From Chersky-840 sp050011815 (lineage in GTDB: Bacteria > Actinomycetota > Acidimicrobiia > Acidimicrobiales > UBA8190), in NCBI GenBank assembly GCA_050011815.1, contig JBEKIJ010000008.1:1-64000 (forward strand): a stretch of DNA of 64,000 bases, written 5' to 3'. Both the position numbers and the translations under genes were made by a program. Shown here in pieces: positions 24,545 to 32,503 of this stretch. Position 1 is the first letter of the stretch. Every line of letters begins with the position of its first letter. Under the pieces are notes generated by a model. The model had not been told where the DNA came from. It was given only the letters and a program-made list of their open reading frames with translations, and did no database searches.

Positions 24545-25228
24545 ATGTGCTTCTCGCCGCAGGCCGATCTGGTAGGTGGGCTCGCCATCAGTGCCATCGG
24601 GGTCGATGTCGTCCGGCACGTGCACCAGCGCCGGGACCACATGGCGCTGGCTGCGCTGCCGCTGATCCTGGGTGCCCATCAACTCGACGAGGCGTTCGTG
24701 TGGTGGGGCCAGCAGGGTCACGTCCCGTCCTCGGTCGGCCGGGTCGCACTCTGGATCTACCTGTTGATCGCGTTCGTGCTCCTGCCGATATTCGTCCCCA
24801 CCGCCGTCCGTGCCCTGGAACCCAATAAGACACGAAAATTGTTGATGGTTCCGTTCATCGTCATCGGGATCGGCGTGGCGGCCTGGCTCTTTGCCGCCAT
24901 GGTGCGGGGCCCCGTGACCGTCACCATTCACCCGTACCATCTGGCCTACAGCATCAGGCTGACTCATGGCTTTTTCGTGATCACGCTCTATGTGATCGCC
25001 TGTTGTGGCACGCTGCTGGTGTCGAGCTATCGCCACGTCGTCTTCTTCGGCCTCATCAACCTCGTGGCCGTGGCCGTGATCGCCAGACTGACCGTCGACG
25101 GGTTCGCCTCGGTGTGGTGCGGCTGGGCGGCGGTGACCAGTGGGGTGATCGCATTGCACATGCGCTTCGGCAGACCGCACCGTGCCATGCCCTACGTCCT
25201 CACCACGGGCGATCGAATTCGGCCCTGA
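24545..25228 (+). CDS. Multipass membrane protein, DUF6629-like
   Basis: A 227-residue protein with about seven hydrophobic segments. The opening MCFSPQADLVGGLAISAIGVD matches the MCFSA-type start shared by this family, and the first helix is followed by a basic loop with His (VRHVHQRRDHM). LILGAHQLDEAFVWWG in the second helix region contains conserved His, Asp and Glu that could line a metal or cofactor site. The function is unknown. It lies between the GAF-ANTAR genes and a desaturase, all on the plus strand, but the gaps of about 75-90 bp leave operon membership open. Confidence 0.75.
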   Translation: MCFSPQADLVGGLAISAIGVDVVRHVHQRRDHMALAALPLILGAHQLDEAFVWWGQQGHVPSSVGRVALWIYLLIAFVLLPIFVPTAVRALEPNKTRKLLMVPFIVIGIGVAAWLFAAMVRGPVTVTIHPYHLAYSIRLTHGFFVITLYVIACCGTLLVSSYRHVVFFGLINLVAVAVIARLTVDGFASVWCGWAAVTSGVIALHMRFGRPHRAMPYVLTTGDRIRP

Positions 25229-25318
25229 GGTGATCCCGCCTTGCACGGGGTGTGATAGTGCCTGCGGCCTGGGGCGACTCCGGTGCGCTGTCCGTGCGGC
25301 CCCGGACGAGTAGTCTTG

Positions 25319-26383
25319 ATGTCGAACCTGTCGCCCGAGACCACGGTGACCCAGAACGTCTTGCCGGTGGAGCTTTCCTGCCGCCGTGCCAGGCAGGAAA
25401 TGGAAACCGTGTCAGAGACACTTCTCGAGAGGCGGCCGCCAGCGCCAGCCGCCGCCCCTTCACCGGAACCGATCCCCGACGGCGCACTCACTACAGCTCG
25501 GATAGTGACGTCGCTGCTGGTCGCAGGGCCATTGGTGGCCCTGGCGGTGTTCATCCCCTTGGGTTGGGGCGGCACCGAGACCGCGTGGGGTCTGGGCTTG
25601 GCCGTGGCGTTCTACCTCTTCACCGGCTTCGGGATCAGTGTGGGCTTTCACCGGCTCTTCGCCCACCGCAGCTTCTGTGCGAAGCGAGGGCTCAAGATCG
25701 TGTTGGCCGTGGCCGGGACCATGGCGCTCGAGGGATCGGTGATCAGTTGGGTGACGATCCACCGCCGGCACCACATGTTCAGCGATCGTCCCGGCGACCC
25801 GCATTCTCCGGTGAGTTACGGGACCGACGACCCCACGACCACTCGTGGGTTCCTGTGGGCCCATGTGGGCTGGTTGTTCGCATCCGACCCCACGAGTCAG
25901 AAGCGTTTCGCGCCGGATCTCCTGCGCGATCCGGACATGGTGGCGATCGACCGCCTGTTCCCGGTCCTGGCGGTGGCCTCGCTCGTGATCCCGTTCGGGA
26001 TCGGCTGGGCCGTCACCGGAACCCTCGACGGCGCTCTCGGCGTGTTCTTGTGGGCCGGCCTGATCCGCATGGCACTGCTGCATCACGTGACGTGGAGCAT
26101 CAACTCGGTATGTCACCTGTGGGGACGCCGACCGTTCACCACGGGTGACAACAGCTCCAACGTCGCTTCGCTGGCATTGGTGTCATTCGGAGAGAGCTGG
26201 CACAACTTCCACCACGCCGCTCCGGCCTCGGCCCGCCATGGCGTGCTCGCCCACCAGGTGGATCTCTCGGCCCGTCTCATTGCGGTGTTCGAGAAGGTGG
26301 GCTGGGTCACCAAGGTGCGCTGGCCCACCGCGACGCAGATACAGAGCCTCACCACTCAGGTGGCGGAGCCCCTCTCTTTCTGA
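25319..26383 (+). CDS. Acyl-CoA/acyl-lipid delta-9-type fatty acid desaturase
   Basis: A 354-residue integral membrane desaturase. The three histidine boxes of the di-iron site are present: HRLFAH (HX4H), HRRHH (HX2HH) and HNFHH, plus hydrophobic spans before and after each. The domain resembles stearoyl-CoA desaturases such as mycobacterial DesA3. It introduces a double bond into long acyl chains using O2 and an external electron donor; no ferredoxin reductase is nearby. The N-terminal 60 residues are hydrophilic and variable, so the start is uncertain: ATG 25319 is listed, and ATG 25400 would also keep the whole domain. TAGTCT at 25311-25316 is too close to 25319 to be its -10, which favours a later start if that element is real. 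Confidence 0.9.
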   Translation: MSNLSPETTVTQNVLPVELSCRRARQEMETVSETLLERRPPAPAAAPSPEPIPDGALTTARIVTSLLVAGPLVALAVFIPLGWGGTETAWGLGLAVAFYLFTGFGISVGFHRLFAHRSFCAKRGLKIVLAVAGTMALEGSVISWVTIHRRHHMFSDRPGDPHSPVSYGTDDPTTTRGFLWAHVGWLFASDPTSQKRFAPDLLRDPDMVAIDRLFPVLAVASLVIPFGIGWAVTGTLDGALGVFLWAGLIRMALLHHVTWSINSVCHLWGRRPFTTGDNSSNVASLALVSFGESWHNFHHAAPASARHGVLAHQVDLSARLIAVFEKVGWVTKVRWPTATQIQSLTTQVAEPLSF

Positions 26384-26443
26384 GGGCCGTCGCGTCCCCA
26401 CCTGAGAGGCGCCGCCCGGTGCCGTCGTGCTGGACTGCTGGCT

Positions 26444-27211
26444 ATGGCCAAGGTTCAGATCGGGTTCTTCTCGTTCACAGAGATCACGGACGCCGCCGAG
26501 CACCGGTCGTACAACGAGTGGCACCAACTCGACCACATGCCCGAGCAGTATCCCCTGGCGGGGGTGGTGTTCGGGCAGCGCTGGGTGTCCACGCCCGCCT
26601 GTCGGCGGGCCCGGGAATACGACGATCCCTCCCTGGCCCCGGTCCACTACATGACGCTCTACCTCATGGGCGAGCCCCTCGACGAGACGCTGCGGGAGTT
26701 CCGCGCCCTGGGGGAGCGCCTGCGGGCCGAGGGCCGGTTTCACCAACACCGACGGTCTCGGCTGTCGGGGCCTCTGGCGGTGATCGACATGCAGGTGGCG
26801 CCCCGGGTCCTCGTGTCGGCGCAGTCCGTCCCCTACCGGCCCAATCGCGGGATCTACGTGGTGGTGCGCGACGGCACCGTGGCACAGCGCGGCGGACCGG
26901 TCCCCCCCGACTCGGCCCGGCGCGACGTGGACGACGAGGACACACGCCTGGCCGACGCCCTGCTCGAGGAGGAGGGGGTCGCCGGCGTCTGGACGTTCGC
27001 CACCGACAGACGTTTCGACGACCACGGCTGGCACCCCGGCGACAGGACCGTCACGGTCTCGTATCTCGACGCCGATCCTCTCACGGTGGCTCCACGACTG
27101 GGCGAGCTGGTGCGCGGCTCTGCGGAGGCGACGAAGCGGCCCGTGGTGTTCGCCGGTCCTTTTCAGACCATCACTCCCTGGAGCTGGGACTGGTTCGACG
27201 GCACCACGTGA
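26444..27211 (+). CDS. Conserved hypothetical protein, possible dimeric alpha/beta-barrel fold
   Basis: A 255-residue cytosolic protein that I cannot assign to a named family. The opening KVQIGFFSFTEITDAAEHRSYNEWHQLDHMPEQYPLAGVVFGQRW has the strand, N-E-W-H, H-M-P-E-Q pattern typical of ferredoxin-like alpha/beta-barrel proteins (EthD/ABM relatives). A second, similar half may begin near residue 125 (RGIYVVVRDGT...), suggesting a fused pseudo-dimer. The C terminus FQTITPWSWDWFDGTT is rich in aromatic residues. It is convergent with the MDR oxidoreductase gene, 24 bp away. A role as an accessory to the adjacent redox operon is only a guess. Confidence 0.6.
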   Translation: MAKVQIGFFSFTEITDAAEHRSYNEWHQLDHMPEQYPLAGVVFGQRWVSTPACRRAREYDDPSLAPVHYMTLYLMGEPLDETLREFRALGERLRAEGRFHQHRRSRLSGPLAVIDMQVAPRVLVSAQSVPYRPNRGIYVVVRDGTVAQRGGPVPPDSARRDVDDEDTRLADALLEEEGVAGVWTFATDRRFDDHGWHPGDRTVTVSYLDADPLTVAPRLGELVRGSAEATKRPVVFAGPFQTITPWSWDWFDGTT

Positions 27212-27235
27212 TCGGCCCTGTCGCGTCCCCGGTGA

Positions 27236-28249
27236 TCACAGCTTCACGATCACCTTGCCGGTGTTGCCTCCCGTGAACAGGAGATTGAGGGCGTCGGGGG
27301 CGTGCTCGAGGCCGTCGACGAGATGTTCGGCGTGTCTCACCTTGTCTTCGGCCAGCCACCCCACCATGTCGATCTGGGCCTCGAGGAACCGGTCGAGATA
27401 GTCGAGCACGAGGAAGCCCTCCATCCGGCCCCGTTTGATGATGAGGTTGAAGATGTTGCGCGGCCCGGGGGGCCTGCTCTTCTCGTTGTAGACAGAGATG
27501 GCGCCGCACAGCACGATCCTGCCCCGCATGGCCAGTTGGGCGAGGCAGATGTCGAGGATCTCGCCGCCGACATTGTCGTAGTAGAGGTCGATCCCCTCGG
27601 GGCACAGCGAGCGCAACGAGGCGGCCACATCGTCGGTCTTGTAGTTGACCGCAGCGTCGAACCCGAGCTCCTCGACGATCCATGCGCATTTCTCGGCTGT
27701 TCCGGCGATGCCCACCACATTGGTGGCTCCCTTGATACGGGCGATCTGTCCGGCGACCGACCCCGTCGCCCCCGCCGCGCCGGACACGACCACGGTCTCG
27801 CCGTCGGTGACCCTGCCCACGTCGATCATCCCGAAGTAGGCGGTCATCCCCGTGACGCCGAGCACGCTCAGCACCAGGGGCGGGTCGATTCCCGGCGGGA
27901 TCACCTGCATCGAGGCGGCGCGCTCGTCGGCGATGGTGTAGTCCTGCCACCCCGTCAACCCCACCACGAGGTCGCCCGGCGCGTAGCGCTCGCTGTTGGA
28001 CCGGACCACTTCTCCCACCCCCGCACCCCGAACGGTCTCGCCCAGCCCGATGGGCGGCAGGTAGCCCGGAGCATCGTCCATCCAGGTGCGGATGGTCGGG
28101 TCCATCGAGAGGTACCGGACACCGACCAACGCTTCGCCCGGCCCGGGCTCGGGCACGGGCCCTTCCTCCAGTCGCGTGGTGGCGGCGTCCACCATGCCCG
28201 AGGGCCGCTCGGCCAGCACGATGCGACGGTTCGTCGTCAACTGCACCAC
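27236..28249 (-). CDS. NADP-dependent MDR-superfamily oxidoreductase (PTGR/CurA-like)
   Basis: A 337-residue zinc-independent medium-chain dehydrogenase. Typical pieces are YLSMDPTIRTWM near residue 47, the nucleotide-binding GAAGATGSVAGQIARIKGA (about residues 158-176), and the late YNEKSRPPGPRNIFNLIIKRGRMEGFLVLDY, which is characteristic of the leukotriene-B4/prostaglandin reductase and curcumin reductase group. It probably reduces the double bond of alpha,beta-unsaturated ketones. The start is GTG at 28249, overlapping the LLM gene by 13 bp. It is the third gene of an SDR-LLM-MDR operon. Confidence 0.92.
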   Translation of the reverse strand: MVQLTTNRRIVLAERPSGMVDAATTRLEEGPVPEPGPGEALVGVRYLSMDPTIRTWMDDAPGYLPPIGLGETVRGAGVGEVVRSNSERYAPGDLVVGLTGWQDYTIADERAASMQVIPPGIDPPLVLSVLGVTGMTAYFGMIDVGRVTDGETVVVSGAAGATGSVAGQIARIKGATNVVGIAGTAEKCAWIVEELGFDAAVNYKTDDVAASLRSLCPEGIDLYYDNVGGEILDICLAQLAMRGRIVLCGAISVYNEKSRPPGPRNIFNLIIKRGRMEGFLVLDYLDRFLEAQIDMVGWLAEDKVRHAEHLVDGLEHAPDALNLLFTGGNTGKVIVKL

Positions 28250-29265
28250 TCCTTCAACTGCTCGATGATGGCCAGGGGGTCGGGCCCGACGGGGAGGATG
28301 TTCAGGACGGTGACGCCGGCCTCGCGGTATGCGGCCAGGCGCTCTTTCACATAGCCCGCCGGGCCGACGAGCGAGGTCAGCTCCAAGAGCTCGGCCGGCA
28401 CCGCCGCGGCTGCCTCATCCTTGTCCCCACTCAGGTAGAGGTCCTGGATGAGCGTGGCCTCGGCGTCGAACCCGTAGCGGCGGGTGAGGGCGTTGTAGAA
28501 ATTGCGCCCCTTGGCGCCCATCCCCCCGACGTACAGCGCGGTCATCGGCCTGGCCAACTCCCGCAGGTGCTCGAGGCCGTCTCCGATGGCGACCAGGCCG
28601 CCGGCGGCGACTTCGAGGGGGCCCAGCTCGGGGGAGCGCTTGGCCGCCCCCGCGGCCAGCGCATCGCCCCACACGTCGTGCGCCCGCTCGGGGATGAACA
28701 GGAAGGGGAACCATCCGTTGGCGAGCTCAGCGGTCATCTCGACGTTCTTGGGCCCCATCGAGGCCACCCAGATGGGGATGTCCTGACGCACGGGATGGTT
28801 GATGAGCTTCAGGGGCTTGCCGAGCCCCGTGCCGAGGCCGGGCGGCAGGGGTATCGGGTACAGACCCTCGTTGGTCACCACCTCGCGGCGCCACACCTTG
28901 CGGCAGATGTCGATGATCTCCCGGGTGCGCTCGAGGGGTTGGGTGTAGGGCACGCCGTGCCACCCTTCGATGACCTGGGGGCCCGACGCCCCCAGGCCGA
29001 GGATGAAGCGCCCTTCGCTCAGCGCGTCGATCCCGGCCGCGGTCTGCGCCAGCAACGCGGGGGTGCGCGAGTAGATGGGCAGGATGGCGGAGCCGATCTC
29101 GATCCGCTCGGTCTTGGCCGCGATGTACCCCATCTGGCTGGGGCCGTCGAGGCCGTAGGCCTCAGCGACCCACACGATGTCGAGACCGGCGCGTTCGAGG
29201 TCGGCGACATGGTCGGCGGACTGCTTGACGCCTCGCGAATAGTCGAGCATGGTGCTCAGTCGCAT
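28237..29265 (-). CDS. LLM-class F420-dependent oxidoreductase
   Basis: A 342-residue luciferase-like monooxygenase-fold enzyme. The start MRLSTMLDYSRGVKQSADHVADLERAGLDIVWVAEAYGLDGPSQMGYIAAKTERIEIGSAI is characteristic of actinobacterial F420-dependent LLM proteins, and LGLGASGPQVIEGWHGVPY carries the usual conserved turn. These enzymes use F420H2 or FMNH2 for hydride transfer; the specific reaction is unknown. The ATG at 29265 is supported by a strong GAGGAGGGG site. It is the middle gene between an SDR and an MDR enzyme, pointing to a catabolic or modifying pathway for a ketone- or alcohol-containing compound. Confidence 0.92.
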   Translation of the reverse strand: MRLSTMLDYSRGVKQSADHVADLERAGLDIVWVAEAYGLDGPSQMGYIAAKTERIEIGSAILPIYSRTPALLAQTAAGIDALSEGRFILGLGASGPQVIEGWHGVPYTQPLERTREIIDICRKVWRREVVTNEGLYPIPLPPGLGTGLGKPLKLINHPVRQDIPIWVASMGPKNVEMTAELANGWFPFLFIPERAHDVWGDALAAGAAKRSPELGPLEVAAGGLVAIGDGLEHLRELARPMTALYVGGMGAKGRNFYNALTRRYGFDAEATLIQDLYLSGDKDEAAAAVPAELLELTSLVGPAGYVKERLAAYREAGVTVLNILPVGPDPLAIIEQLKEWCS

Positions 29266-29329
29266 CGCCCCTCCTCTGGTCGGGCTACCCCTGATCCTCT
29301 CGAGCGAAATCGGGTGCGGTGCACGTTCG

Positions 29330-30100
29330 TCAACCCCCGACGGTGGCGATGCCGCCGTCGACGGGGATGACCGCGCCGGTGAGGTAGGCACCCGCCCGCG
29401 ATGCCAGGTAGATGGCGGCGCCCGCCATGTCGTCGGGGCGACCGATGCGCTTGAGTGGCGCGCCGGCGGCGATCTGCTCGCCGAAGGCCTCGAGCGTGGC
29501 CGCCATCATCTTGGACTCGAAGGGCCCCGGCGCGATGGCATTGACGGTGATCGACGGCGCCAGACGTTTGGCCAGGTGCCGGGTGAGCTGGTGCACCGCC
29601 GCTTTGGACGCCCCGTAGGAGTAGGACTCGAGCACCGACACCAAGATCCCGTCGATTGACCCGATGTTGATGACCCGGGCGGGGTCATCGGGGCTGGAGG
29701 CGGCCCGTAGCAGCGGTGTCAGGAACTTGGTGGTGTGGAAGACGCCCTTCACGTTCAGCGACAGGACGCGGTCCCAGGCGGCATCGTCGAACTCCTCGAA
29801 GGGCGCCCCCCAGGTGTTCCCGGCGTTGTTGACGAGGATGTCGAGTCGCGACTCGCGCTCGGCCACTGCCGCCGCCAAGGCCCGGCATCCCGGTTCGGTC
29901 GACAGGTCGGCGGGCAACGCCACGCACTCACCGACGTCGGACAATTCGGCGGCGAGCTCTTCACATGCCTCGGCCTTGCGCGACGACACGTACACCTTGG
30001 CCCCGGCCTCGACATACCCGGTGGCGATCATCTTGCCGATGCCTCGCGATCCTCCGGTGACGAGGGCGGTCTTGCCGGCGATGGAGAACAGGTCGGTCAT
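29330..30100 (-). CDS. SDR-family oxidoreductase
   Basis: A 256-residue classical short-chain dehydrogenase. The cofactor motif is TGGSRGIG (residues 15-22), with NNAG at about residue 91, the catalytic Ser in NIGSIDG and the Tyr-x-x-x-Lys in YGASK. The C-terminal YLTGAVIPVDGG is also canonical. The SSRKAEACEEL stretch after beta2 (Arg at the cofactor-specificity position) suggests NADP preference. It resembles FabG-like ketoreductases, but its company (LLM and MDR enzymes) suggests a degradative role. The first gene of the operon; a minus-strand TAGCGT -10 lies upstream and gives a leader of about 26 bases. Confidence 0.93.
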   Translation of the reverse strand: MTDLFSIAGKTALVTGGSRGIGKMIATGYVEAGAKVYVSSRKAEACEELAAELSDVGECVALPADLSTEPGCRALAAAVAERESRLDILVNNAGNTWGAPFEEFDDAAWDRVLSLNVKGVFHTTKFLTPLLRAASSPDDPARVINIGSIDGILVSVLESYSYGASKAAVHQLTRHLAKRLAPSITVNAIAPGPFESKMMAATLEAFGEQIAAGAPLKRIGRPDDMAGAAIYLASRAGAYLTGAVIPVDGGIATVGG

Positions 30101-30133
30101 GGTCGATGCGGCTCTCGAAGAGGGAGGCGGAAG

Positions 30134-30139
30134 ACGCTA
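30134..30139 (-). promoter_or_regulatory. -10 element TAGCGT for the SDR-LLM-MDR operon
   Basis: Minus-strand TAGCGT about 34 bp before the ATG at 30100; the predicted transcript has a short leader instead of being leaderless. Confidence 0.4.
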
Positions 30140-30237
30140 CCTTGATCCTCGACCGAAACCCAGAAACCGCTTCACGGTCGGATCGCGGCCCGCAGGGCCC
30201 AGATCGGGGCGCCGGGGCTCCGTGTCAAGCTGGATCG

Positions 30238-30510
30238 GTGGGGTCGGCCCGGTCCAAGCGGAGTAAGCAACGCCAGGTCCGTGCGGCGCGTCGGCGCTTG
30301 CAACCCCTTCGTGGCGCACGGGGCAGGAGTCTCGAGCACAGGCGGCTGGCTGCTCCCCGGGTCGTCGGGTTGAGCCAGTTCGCCGAGGGTCTCACCGGCC
30401 CGAAGCGCCGATGGCGGCCACGCAGTCGGGTCAAGGCCTGGGTCCTCTCGGCACTGCCCATCGTCGTCGTCGCCCTCTGGGTGGTGGCACGCGTCACCCG
30501 ACATCTGTGA
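30238..30510 (+). CDS. Small basic single-pass membrane protein (hypothetical)
   Basis: A 90-residue ORF read from GTG at 30238. The first 65 residues are strongly basic (KRSKQRQVRAARRRLQPLRG and repeated Arg later), followed by one hydrophobic helix, AWVLSALPIVVVALWVVAR, near the C terminus. The layout, basic cytoplasmic tail then a tail anchor, is plausible for a real small protein, and no other gene occupies this stretch. No family is recognised and the ribosome site is poor, so it remains a candidate. Confidence 0.42.
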   Translation: MGSARSKRSKQRQVRAARRRLQPLRGARGRSLEHRRLAAPRVVGLSQFAEGLTGPKRRWRPRSRVKAWVLSALPIVVVALWVVARVTRHL

Positions 30511-30657
30511 GCCGGCCCCACCCGGTCGGGGCCGAGGCATGCCCGAGACGCCCCGGGCGCTCCAACCGTTATTTCTGACGAGGACGCTCGGGCACCGGAC
30601 ATCTACCATGACCCGGACTTCTCATCGAGCCCGGGAGCGACCTTCAGGGGAGGACGG

Positions 30658-31653
30658 ATGTATCGACGACGGCAGGTGTTGCTGGTCGGCCTGTGCGCGA
30701 GCCTGGCGGTGCTCGCAGCCTGCTCTTCGAGTGCCGGCCGGGGCAGCGGGAACGCCACCCAGCCGACCGCCCCGACCATCTCCCAGGACTGTACGAGCAC
30801 GACCACCGACCAGGCCGTGTGCATGCCGGCATCGTCGTTGAATCTCGATGCGCTGCCGCTCGGATCCGGAAAGATCTCCACGTCCCCCGAGGCGGGGTAC
30901 CTCTGGGTCTGTCAGGCGCCCGGCGGTGGCCAGTCGGTACAGACGCCTCCTTGGGTCGATACGTCGACCCAGACGTGGTCGCTCACGAAGAAGGTGGCGG
31001 TCAAAGGCGATGTCCGGTGGCACAAGAAGTTCAAAGCCTCCCACCGGGGAACAGAGGAGGTCCTCGTCGGCAACGGCCTGCCCGCCCGGTCGGGCAAATT
31101 CCCGGTGAGCCCGAGCGACCCCGCCTACCCGTACAACCCGGACCCGACGGCGATCACGGCCCATACCGTCGACGTGACGCTCCCGTACAACCCCGTCAAG
31201 GCGGCGTCGCCCCAATGCGTGTCACCCGTCGTCGGCGTCGCCACCAACGGGATCCCGATCGACGACGGCTTCGATGAAGACGGCAACGACGCGGCGGCCA
31301 TCGAGACCCAAGACGTCTGCCACGGTCACCCCAATGTTCCGAACGGATATCACTATCACTCACTTTCGCCCTGTCTGTTGTCCAAGAAGGCGCTCACGAA
31401 CACGACCCAGGTGGGATGGGCGCTCGACGGATACGGGATCTACGTCGAGTACAACTCCCAGGGCCAACTGCTCACCGACGCCGACCTCGACGGCTGTCAT
31501 GGACGGACGTCGGTGGTGCGGTGGCACGGGAAGGAAACCGACATCTACCACTACGACATGACCATGGAGTTCCCCTACACCGTGGGCTGTTTCGTGGGGA
31601 CCCCCGCACCGGCCAGCGACGTGATCGGGATCGGCTACTCCGGCGCTTCTTGA
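30658..31653 (+). CDS. YHYH-domain lipoprotein
   Basis: A 331-residue predicted lipoprotein. The signal peptide is MYRRRQVLLVGLCASLAVLAACSS, with lipobox L-A-A-C (Cys22). The extracytoplasmic domain has the YHYH-family marks: GIPIDDGFDEDG, HGHPNVPNGYHYHSLSPC, GWALDGYGIY and LDGCHGRT, then YHYDMTMEFPYTVGCF. The second 'YHYH' appears as Y-H-Y-D. The family function is unknown; several conserved Cys and His suggest metal binding or disulfides in the cell envelope. GGGGAGG precedes the ATG, and a TACCAT element at 30604-30609 is a candidate -10 with a leader of about 42 bases. Confidence 0.85.
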   Translation: MYRRRQVLLVGLCASLAVLAACSSSAGRGSGNATQPTAPTISQDCTSTTTDQAVCMPASSLNLDALPLGSGKISTSPEAGYLWVCQAPGGGQSVQTPPWVDTSTQTWSLTKKVAVKGDVRWHKKFKASHRGTEEVLVGNGLPARSGKFPVSPSDPAYPYNPDPTAITAHTVDVTLPYNPVKAASPQCVSPVVGVATNGIPIDDGFDEDGNDAAAIETQDVCHGHPNVPNGYHYHSLSPCLLSKKALTNTTQVGWALDGYGIYVEYNSQGQLLTDADLDGCHGRTSVVRWHGKETDIYHYDMTMEFPYTVGCFVGTPAPASDVIGIGYSGAS

Positions 31654-31702
31654 CGGGCCACGCCGGCTCCGGACACGCCGGCTCCGAACACGCCGTTCCC
31701 GG

Positions 31703-32503
31703 TCACCCTCCCGTGGCCGAGAAGTGCTGGTAGTCCGGGCTCGAGGTCCAGCGCCCTCCCCACAGCCAACCGACCGAGGCGAAGGCCTCCACGAGGTCTC
31801 CGCCGGGGACCGCCATGCCGGGACGGACGTTCGACCGGTCCAGGAACTGCGCACCGGCCGCGGGCTGCACCTGGCCACCTTCGAGGTAGGGGTTCTCCAC
31901 CGGGTTCACATCGATGGCCTCGCCGTAGGCGTGCACCGACCACGTCGGAGGACCCGGCGCCACCGCGTCGCGGCAGTTGAAGCCCGAGGTGTTGTCGTCG
32001 GCCATCGAGACCGGGTCCTTCCCGCCGTAGACATCCTCGGGCTGCATCTGGTGGATGGGGAACCGGTCGGTGAAGAGCCGCCCGAACACCTCGAGCACGG
32101 CTGACGCCACCGCACCGGCCACCACCATGGTCCCGGTGTGCACCTGCCCGTCGAAGCCCCAGTAGCTCATGGTGAGCATGCGCAGCTGGGCCGGCCCCAC
32201 GGGACAGCCCGGTCTCCAGGTGCCCGACAGCTGCGCCGCGCTCACCGCCGCCACGGTGCCCACAAAGCGTGCCGAGCTCGACGGCGCAGGCGTCGTGGTG
32301 GTGGCGGGAGAGCTCGGGGAGGTGGTCGGGGATGGCGCAACGGTGGTGGTCGGCGCCGACGTCGAGGCCCCCGACTGGACCGGGGCCCGGGTGGGTAAGG
32401 GTGCGGTGGCGATCCGCGCTGTACTGGAGCACGCGGCCAACAGGCCCGACGAGAGGAGACCGGTGGCGAAGAGGACGGTGAGGCGGCGCGTGGGGCGCGG
32501 CAC
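31703..32503 (-). CDS. M15-family D-alanyl-D-alanine carboxypeptidase-like lipoprotein
   Basis: A 266-residue protein with a lipoprotein signal (PRPTRRLTVLFATGLLSSGLLAACSS, lipobox L-A-A-C), a Thr/Pro/Ser-rich linker of about 45 residues, then an M15-type peptidase domain. The zinc motifs are SVHAYGEAIDVNP (SxHxxGxAxD) and DYQHF at the C terminus. This class trims D-Ala from peptidoglycan stems or cuts cross-bridges. GTG at 32503 is chosen because the minus-strand TATGGT -10 ends 8 bp upstream. It is head-to-head with an L,D-transpeptidase gene and the two 5' ends may overlap, so the pair may be co-regulated in wall remodelling. Confidence 0.85.
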   Translation of the reverse strand: MPRPTRRLTVLFATGLLSSGLLAACSSTARIATAPLPTRAPVQSGASTSAPTTTVAPSPTTSPSSPATTTTPAPSSSARFVGTVAAVSAAQLSGTWRPGCPVGPAQLRMLTMSYWGFDGQVHTGTMVVAGAVASAVLEVFGRLFTDRFPIHQMQPEDVYGGKDPVSMADDNTSGFNCRDAVAPGPPTWSVHAYGEAIDVNPVENPYLEGGQVQPAAGAQFLDRSNVRPGMAVPGGDLVEAFASVGWLWGGRWTSSPDYQHFSATGG

